A DNA stretch of 40,071 nt from Rhodanobacteraceae bacterium (GTDB taxonomy: Bacteria; Pseudomonadota; Gammaproteobacteria; Xanthomonadales; Rhodanobacteraceae), in the NCBI GenBank assembly GCA_021325475.1, contig JAJPHA010000136.1, positions 1-40,071 of the forward strand. Direction: 5' to 3'. Positions 35,516 through 40,071 of the stretch are shown one piece after another (positions within the stretch are counted from its first letter, which is position 1; every line of letters begins with the position of its first letter). The position numbers and the translations under genes are program-made. The notes under the pieces are model-generated. The model made no database searches. It was not told the DNA's origin and was given only the letters and a program-made list of their open reading frames with translations.

Positions 35516-36794
35516 CGCGGATCTCCCGGAACGCCGCGCGCGCGGCCTCGACGGTGGCGGCGATCTCGTCGGTGCCGTGCGCCGCCGAGACGAAGCCGGC
35601 CTCGAACGCGGACGGCGCGAGATACACGCCGCGCGCGAGCATGGCGTGGAAGAAACGGCGGAACGCGGCGACGTCGCAGTTCGTGGCGTCCGTATAGGTT
35701 TCCACTTTTTCACTCGTGAAGAACAGGCCGAACATGCTGCCGACGCGGTTGACCCGGAACGGCACGCCCGCCTCGCGCGCCGCTTCGACGAGGCCGTCGG
35801 TCAGCCTCTCGGTGGTGCGCTCGAGCCCGGCGTAGAAGCCGGGGGCCTGGACCAGTTCCAGCATCGCCAACCCGGCCGCCATCGCCACCGGGTTGCCGGA
35901 CAGGGTGCCCGCCTGATAGATCGGGCCGGCGGGCGCCACCTGTTGCATGAATTCGCGCCGGCCGCCGTAGGCGCCGACCGGCATGCCGCCGCCGATGATC
36001 TTGCCGAAGGTGGTGAGATCGGGCGTGACGCCGTAGCGCGCCTGCGCGCCGCCGAGGGCGACGCGAAAACCGGTCATCACCTCGTCGAAGATCAGCAGCG
36101 CGCCATGCCGCGTGCACAGTTCGCGCAGACCCTCGAGGAAACCCGCGCGCGGCGGGATGCAGTTCATGTTGCCGGCGACCGGTTCGACGATCACGCCGGC
36201 GATGTCGGCGCCGACGCTCGCGAACAGCTCGCGCGCGGCGGCGAGATCGTTGTAGGGCAGGGTGAGGGTGAGGTCGGCCAGCGCCTTCGGCACGCCCGGC
36301 GAGGTCGGCACGCCGAAGGTGAGCGCGCCGGAGCCGGCCTTCACCAGAAAGGCGTCGCCGTGGCCGTGATAGCAACCCTCGAACTTGACGATCTTGTCGC
36401 GCCCGGTGACGCCGCGCGCCACGCGGATCGCCGCCATCGTCGCCTCGGTGCCGGAATTGACCATGCGCAGCATCTCCACCGACGGCACCAGGCGGGCGAT
36501 GGTTTCGGCCATCGTCACTTCGGCCGGGCACGGCGTGCCGTAGGACAGGCCGTCGCGCACCGCGCGCTCGACCGCGGCGCGCACGTGCGGATGGTTGTGG
36601 CCGACGATCATCGGTCCCCACGAGCCGACGTAGTCGATGTAACGCTTGCCCTCGACGTCCCACAGACAGGCGCCTTCCGCGCGTGCGGTGAAGAACGGCT
36701 CGCCGCCGACCGCGCGGAACGCGCGCACCGGCGAGTTGACGCCGCCCGGCAGGTGGCGCAGCGCACGGTCGAACCAGGCGTGATTCTCGGACAT
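35505..36794 (-). CDS. hemL: Glutamate-1-semialdehyde 2,1-aminomutase
   Basis: 429 residues, PLP-dependent class III aminotransferase family. It makes 5-aminolevulinate from glutamate-1-semialdehyde in the C5 haem pathway. [45 protein letters not shown] and the PLP Lys265 in [17 protein letters not shown] are all present. The ATG at 36794 gives the normal N-terminus and has GGAG upstream; this GGAG is part of an AAAGTGGA word. It lies 13 bases after thiE and overlaps metB, so the three genes probably form one transcript. Confidence 0.97.
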   Translation of the reverse strand: MSENHAWFDRALRHLPGGVNSPVRAFRAVGGEPFFTARAEGACLWDVEGKRYIDYVGSWGPMIVGHNHPHVRAAVERAVRDGLSYGTPCPAEVTMAETIARLVPSVEMLRMVNSGTEATMAAIRVARGVTGRDKIVKFEGCYHGHGDAFLVKAGSGALTFGVPTSPGVPKALADLTLTLPYNDLAAARELFASVGADIAGVIVEPVAGNMNCIPPRAGFLEGLRELCTRHGALLIFDEVMTGFRVALGGAQARYGVTPDLTTFGKIIGGGMPVGAYGGRREFMQQVAPAGPIYQAGTLSGNPVAMAAGLAMLELVQAPGFYAGLERTTERLTDGLVEAAREAGVPFRVNRVGSMFGLFFTSEKVETYTDATNCDVAAFRRFFHAMLARGVYLAPSAFEAGFVSAAHGTDEIAATVEAARAAFREIRDAP

Positions 36795-36807
36795 GGGCTC
36801 CACTTTT

Positions 36808-37425
36808 TTACTTTGTGAACAAATCGGCATAGCGCCGCGCCGCGCCTTCCACGTCGGCCGCGCCGAACACGCCGGAGACGACGGCGACGAGATCCGCGCC
36901 GGCGGCGATCACGGCGGCGGCATTGTCCACGGTAATGCCGCCGATCGCCACCAGCGGGCGGCCGAGCGTCCGCGCGGCGCGCAGCAGTTCCGGTGTGGCG
37001 CGCCGCGCGTGCGGTTTCGTCGGCGACGGCTGGAACGCGCCGAAGGCGAGGTAGTCGGCGCCGGCCGCGGCGGCGTCGCGCGCGCGTTCGAGCGAGTCGT
37101 AGCAGGACGCGCCGATGATCGCCGCGGCGCCGAGCCGTTGGCGCGCCGTGGCGATGTCGGCATCGTGCTCGCCGAGGTGCACGCCCGCGCCCACGTCCGC
37201 GGCAAGTGCGACATCGTCGTTGACGACGAGCGGCACGCCGAACTCGCGGCACAGCGCCGCGAGCGCGCGTGCCTCCGCGGCGCGCCGCACCCGATCACCG
37301 GTCTTGTCGCGGTATTGCAGCAGCACCGCGCCGCCGCGCAGCGCCGCGGCGCACGCGGCGAGCAGATCCGCGCGTGGACCGTTGCTGATGGCGTACAGAC
37401 CCCGGAGCGGAAGCGTCGTAGACAT
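36808..37425 (-). CDS. thiE: Thiamine-phosphate synthase
   Basis: 205 residues, TIM barrel. It joins HMP-PP and the thiazole phosphate to form thiamine phosphate. Motifs: LLQYRDK near the N-terminus, [39 protein letters not shown] and the phosphate-binding [11 protein letters not shown]. The ATG at 37425 starts [14 protein letters not shown], as expected. Unlike thiC it has no TPP riboswitch; just upstream lies the 143-bp palindromic element. Confidence 0.96.
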   Translation of the reverse strand: MSTTLPLRGLYAISNGPRADLLAACAAALRGGAVLLQYRDKTGDRVRRAAEARALAALCREFGVPLVVNDDVALAADVGAGVHLGEHDADIATARQRLGAAAIIGASCYDSLERARDAAAAGADYLAFGAFQPSPTKPHARRATPELLRAARTLGRPLVAIGGITVDNAAAVIAAGADLVAVVSGVFGAADVEGAARRYADLFTK

Positions 37426-37438
37426 GTGAGACAGTGTA

Positions 37439-37581
37439 GAACCCATCTCAAAATCTGCTGCGCTCGACGGCTCGCGCGCCGGCGGTGCTGGGACTCCTCT
37501 ATTTACTACCAGTAAACTCCGGGTCCTGCGCTCCGGCGGCGCGCAATCCGTCCTCGCCCGCGACGATTTTGAGATAGGTTC
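37439..37581. repeat. 143-bp near-symmetric palindromic element (MITE-like)
   Basis: The ends GAACCCATCTCAAAATC (37439-37455) and GATTTTGAGATAGGTTC (37565-37581) are inverted repeats matching at 16 of 17 positions. The centre is TTTACTaccAGTAAA (37502-37516), exactly at the element's midpoint, and the arms between also pair over much of their length. It contains no ORF of note. The symmetry and size fit a non-autonomous mobile element or a large palindromic unit. No target duplication is evident by eye. Confidence 0.8.
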
Positions 37582-37600
37582 CAGCCGCACCGTGTATAAT
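37570..37600 (+). promoter_or_regulatory. Rubredoxin promoter, partly inside the palindromic element
   Basis: A consensus TATAAT (37595-37600) lies 19 bases from TTGAGA (37570-37575), which is within the right end of the palindrome. The leader to the ATG would be about 80 bases. Confidence 0.5.
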
Positions 37601-37685
37601 TTCGCGCCTTTCTCGTTGCCGATGCCGACATCGGACTCGACGCGGCCGTGCCGCCGCGCGCCTTCCTCCGTAACGTGATCCCGCG

Positions 37686-37886
37686 ATGAGCGCAGTGCCC
37701 CAACCCGACGACGTTCCCTTCCGCAAGTTCATGTGCGTGGTGTGCGGCTTCATCTACGACGAGGCGGAAGGCTGGCCGGCCGACGGCATCGCGCCCGGCA
37801 CGCGCTGGGAGGACGTGCCCGAGACCTGGACCTGCCCCGACTGCGGCGTGACCAAGGCCGACTTCGAGATGATCCAGGTGGCGTGA
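37686..37886 (+). CDS. Rubredoxin
   Basis: 66 residues, a one-iron electron carrier. The four Cys ligands are C17 and C20 (CVVCGFIYD) and C50 and C53 ([12 protein letters not shown]). The short N-terminal tail precedes the domain. In relatives, rubredoxin passes electrons to hydroxylases or oxygen-detoxifying enzymes; no obvious partner is encoded here. Its promoter uses a TATAAT box next to the palindromic element. Confidence 0.96.
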   Translation: MSAVPQPDDVPFRKFMCVVCGFIYDEAEGWPADGIAPGTRWEDVPETWTCPDCGVTKADFEMIQVA

Positions 37887-37928
37887 GCGCGGCGCGCGGG
37901 CGTCGCTGCGCGATTCGGCGAGCGCCGT

Positions 37929-38756
37929 CTAGTGCAACCGATCCGGCGCGCTGCCGAGTTCGGCCAGTTGCAGCGCGATGGCGTCGCCATCCTCCGCCTG
38001 CGGCATCAGCGCGAGGTAGCGCGCGAGGTCGGCGCGACCGGCGCGGACGTGGCCGAGGCGCAGATAGGCCAGACCGCGATCGCGATATTCCACCGGCTGC
38101 TGCGGGTCCAGCGTGAGCAGCCGGTCGCTGCAGCGCAGCGCCTTGTCCCATTGCGCGCGTTCGGCATAGACACCCTTCAGATTGCGCAGCATGCGCGTGA
38201 GGATCGTGCGCCGGCTCGCCGGTTCGAGCATGCGCGCCAGGCGCGCATCGTCGATGTCGTGCGCATCGAGGTGGCGCCGCGCGCGTTGGCGCAGCTCGGT
38301 CGCGTCGAGCGAGCGGCCCTTCTGGAACGGATCGAGCACGACGATCCCTTCGTCGAGCGGCAGGCGCACGAGAAAATGTCCGGGGAAGGAGATGCCTTCG
38401 AGCGGCACGCCGAGGCGCTGCGCGAGCTCGATCTGGATCACTGCGAGCGAGATCGGATTGCCGCGGCGGCGGTCGAGCACTTCGTTCAAGTAGCTGTTGC
38501 GCGGATCGTAGTAGTCGTGATCGTCGCCGCAGAAGCCGAGCTCCTCGAACAGGAACCGGTTGATGTGATGCAGTTGGGCGGCGACATCCGCGGCGTCGCC
38601 GCGGCGGGCGAGCGCGCGCACGTAGCGTTTCAGGCGGGCTTCGTAGGCGCGATCGTCCAGATCGGGGTATTCGTCCTTGGCGATGAGCAGGGCGGAGGAA
38701 AACAGCGGGATGTCGGGATCGTTGGCGTTGCGCAGCACATGCCAGGGATTTTGCAT
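37929..38756 (-). CDS. SirB1-family (transglutaminase-like plus TPR) protein
   Basis: 275 residues. The N-terminal part has AALLIAKDEYPDL-like (SALLIAKDEYPDLD), LHHINRFLFEELGFCGDDHDYYDPRNSYLNEVLDRRRGNPISLAVI and ISFPGHFLVRL, which define the SirB1/DUF transglutaminase-like family. The C-terminal 90 residues form tetratricopeptide-like helices (MLRNLKGVYAERAQWDKALRCSDRLLTLDP). Function is not established. The ATG at 38756 is chosen over upstream alternatives because the family starts here. Confidence 0.9.
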   Translation of the reverse strand: MQNPWHVLRNANDPDIPLFSSALLIAKDEYPDLDDRAYEARLKRYVRALARRGDAADVAAQLHHINRFLFEELGFCGDDHDYYDPRNSYLNEVLDRRRGNPISLAVIQIELAQRLGVPLEGISFPGHFLVRLPLDEGIVVLDPFQKGRSLDATELRQRARRHLDAHDIDDARLARMLEPASRRTILTRMLRNLKGVYAERAQWDKALRCSDRLLTLDPQQPVEYRDRGLAYLRLGHVRAGRADLARYLALMPQAEDGDAIALQLAELGSAPDRLH

Positions 38757-38912
38757 CGCCTTCTCCGGCCGCGGCCAGGCCGCATGCGTCGATCTTACTG
38801 GATGCGCGGATTTGCGCAAGCGCGGTTTGCCCGCATTTCGCCCGCGGCGTGTCATCGACTTGGCATGCGCCGCGGGTTCAATGCACGCAAGGAAGCGACT
38901 CTGCGGGTTTCG

Positions 38913-39113
38913 ATGAAGCAGTTCGTGCCGATCAGCGATGAGATGCTGTACCGGGTCGGCGGGCCGCCGTTGCCGCTGGTGCCGTACCGGACCGGCGTGC
39001 CGTGCCGCCGTCAGTTGCGCGAGGAGGTCGCCGCGCCGCGGCCGATCGAACCGGCGCCGCGCGCGGACCCGGCGCCGCTCAGCGCAGCACCTTCAGCACG
39101 TCCCCTGGGGTGA
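38913..39113 (+). CDS. Small hypothetical protein
   Basis: 66 residues from ATG 38913, MKQFVPISDEMLYRVGGPPLPLVPYRTG at the start, then a Pro/Ala/Arg-rich tail. The N-terminal 30 residues look like a short protein family I have seen in Xanthomonadales, but I cannot confirm this. An earlier in-frame ATG at 38865 is possible. There is no strong ribosome-binding site. The 3' end overlaps the end of the convergent DUF192 gene by 35 bases, so the stop may belong to a chance extension. Confidence 0.4.
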   Translation: MKQFVPISDEMLYRVGGPPLPLVPYRTGVPCRRQLREEVAAPRPIEPAPRADPAPLSAAPSARPLG

Positions 39114-39531
39114 CGCCGAGCGCATCGGCGGTGCCGGCGTTGAGCTCCAGCACGTACTGGGCCGGTCCGGCGGACGGATACAGCGGACAATCGTCGCCGG
39201 CGCTGCGGCACGGCGGCACGCGCTGCTGGACGTTGAGCAAATGGTAATTTTGGTCAAAGTATAAAATGTCGAGCGGCAGCCGCGTGTTCTTCATCCAGAA
39301 CGTCAGCATGCCCGGGCGTTCGAACACGAACAGCATGCCGTGATCGGCCGGCAGGCGGTCGCGGAACATCAGGCCGCGCGCGCGCGCCGCCTCGTCGGCG
39401 GCGATCTCCACCTGGAAGCGGCGGCCCTTGAGTTCGACCGCGGGACCGGCGGCGCCGGCCGCGCACGCACCGAGCGCGGCGGCGAGACCGACGACCAATA
39501 CGCCGGCACGGAACGAACGGGGGGCGGGCAC
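39079..39531 (-). CDS. DUF192-family lipoprotein
   Basis: 150 residues from a GTG start with GGAGAG upstream. A lipoprotein signal ends at LGAC (C23). The DUF192 domain follows: FQVEIAADEAARARGLMFRDRLPADHGMLFVF, then MLTFWMKNTRLPLDILYF and AQYVLELNAGTADALGVTPGD. The function of this family is unknown. It begins 16 bases after the PilZ gene on the same strand, so the two are likely co-transcribed. An AAAGTATA word falls in the segment encoding ILYFDQNYH, an AT-rich run in a GC-rich gene. Confidence 0.93.
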   Translation of the reverse strand: MPAPRSFRAGVLVVGLAAALGACAAGAAGPAVELKGRRFQVEIAADEAARARGLMFRDRLPADHGMLFVFERPGMLTFWMKNTRLPLDILYFDQNYHLLNVQQRVPPCRSAGDDCPLYPSAGPAQYVLELNAGTADALGVTPGDVLKVLR

Positions 39532-39547
39532 GATCGCTCTCCGGCGC

Positions 39548-39883
39548 TCAACGGCGCTGGTGCCGCAGCGCCTCGATCAGGCCGGTGAGCGCGGCGAAGT
39601 TCTGCGGATCCATGTCGTAGAACTCGATGCCGACGCGCGCGCCTTCGACACGCACGAGCAGCGCATCGCCGCGGAACGACGGCTGACCGTCGCATTCCAG
39701 CACCACCGCGTGTCGCGCGCCCACCTGCAGCAGCGCCTTGCCGCTGCATTCGAGCAGCGCGCCGTTCAAGGAGAGATCCAGAATCCGGCCTTCGACCTCG
39801 CCCGAGTTCGCGGTCTGCAGGCGCGAGCGGCCGCCGGTCGTGAAGCGCGGTTCTTGTCTGCGATCTTCGTAGAGCTCACCCAT
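39548..39883 (-). CDS. PilZ-domain protein
   Basis: 111 residues from ATG 39883. The c-di-GMP-binding features of PilZ are present: the RxxxR-type EDRRQEPRF near the N-terminus (about residues 6-14) and DLSLNGALLE with the (D/N)xSxxG motif (about residues 36-45). It probably senses c-di-GMP and relays to an unknown partner. The longer frame to 39955 lacks family similarity. Confidence 0.9.
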   Translation of the reverse strand: MGELYEDRRQEPRFTTGGRSRLQTANSGEVEGRILDLSLNGALLECSGKALLQVGARHAVVLECDGQPSFRGDALLVRVEGARVGIEFYDMDPQNFAALTGLIEALRHQRR

Positions 39884-40071
39884 GACGAAACGTGCGATGC
39901 GAGGCGTTTGCCGCGATGCTATCACACGCGATCCGCGGCAGTGGCGCGTCCGCACGGCTCGCGCGCAAGCGCGGCTATGCGCGGGTGCGGTTGGTGGGTG
40001 GAGGGTGAGAGAGGGAACCTCTGAACAAACCGGCCGTGCGGCGTCGGTTCTTTCTGCCCCCTTGAGTCAAG
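39884..40071. other. Intergenic end of window
   Basis: I see no gene. The sequence CTCTGAACAA at 40019-40028, preceded by GGGAAC, recalls CTCTGAACAA at 32630-32639 between the SDR and gloA genes. The last bases contain GAGTCAAG, a word that also occurs near the start of the window (about 73-80). These may be edges of a dispersed repeat that continues beyond the window. Confidence 0.3.

Noticed and set aside
37502-37516. TTTACTaccAGTAAA as a stand-alone operator or recombination site
   Set aside because: It is exactly the centre of a 143-bp palindrome, so it is better explained as the loop region of that element.
38677-38916. Small forward ORF overlapping the start of the SirB1 gene
   Set aside because: No family or ribosome-binding site; most of it is antisense to the SirB1 gene start.

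Overview
This window is a GC-rich (about two-thirds or more G+C by eye) chromosomal segment of a gammaproteobacterium, most likely Lysobacterales/Xanthomonadales and perhaps a Rhodanobacteraceae (Dokdonella-like) lineage. The assignment is an inference. It rests on the gene neighbourhoods (LPS core cluster beside tolC and a Pcm-like gene; adk, PPi-type phosphofructokinase and H+-PPase together), on the short repeats, and on a secreted protein with an IFRHGFD motif after its signal peptide. There are no rRNA or tRNA genes, no CRISPR array, no recognisable transposase and no prophage. Coding density is high and most of it is core chromosome.

Layout. 1-487: gene-free, repeat-like DNA with a strong hairpin. 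488-4625: an ELM1-family protein, a RutE-like nitroreductase, a YceI protein, a Yip1-domain membrane protein and a CHCC zinc-finger protein. 4637-10367: a lipopolysaccharide block (GT4 glycosyltransferase, O-antigen-ligase-like protein, GT2 glycosyltransferase, LpxL-type acyltransferase, Kdo transferase WaaA). 10417-17811: a tripartite efflux locus (lipoprotein adaptor, RND pump, Pcm-like methyltransferase, TolC-family channel) with a divergent TetR regulator. 17818-23370: a DUF3016 protein, a TPP riboswitch with thiC, a DUF2333 protein and a GT39 transferase. 23429-29065: a pyrophosphate-energetics group (soluble PPase, H+-pumping PPase, PPi-type phosphofructokinase, adenylate kinase) with a higBA toxin-antitoxin module between the two pyrophosphatases. 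29117-33091: a membrane protein, mpl, a Lon-N-domain protein, an SDR and glyoxalase I. 33098-37425: a secreted beta-helix protein and the compact thiE-hemL-metB set. 37439-40071: a 143-bp palindromic element, rubredoxin, a SirB1/TPR protein, a small ORF, DUF192 and PilZ proteins.

The more unusual signals are not genes. (1) An interspersed composite heptanucleotide repeat, (GGGAGTR)n-linker-(CTCAGCC)n, lies between genes in both orientations, supplies the stop codons of two genes and has an in-frame relative inside mpl. (2) A 143-bp near-symmetric palindrome has its right end placed to provide the -35 of the rubredoxin promoter. (3) The AT-rich octamers AAAGTATA and AAAGTGGA recur mostly inside GC-rich genes, far more often than composition predicts. 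(4) The higBA promoter carries a perfect palindrome between -35 and -10 and predicts a leaderless toxin transcript. Several other genes also look leaderless.
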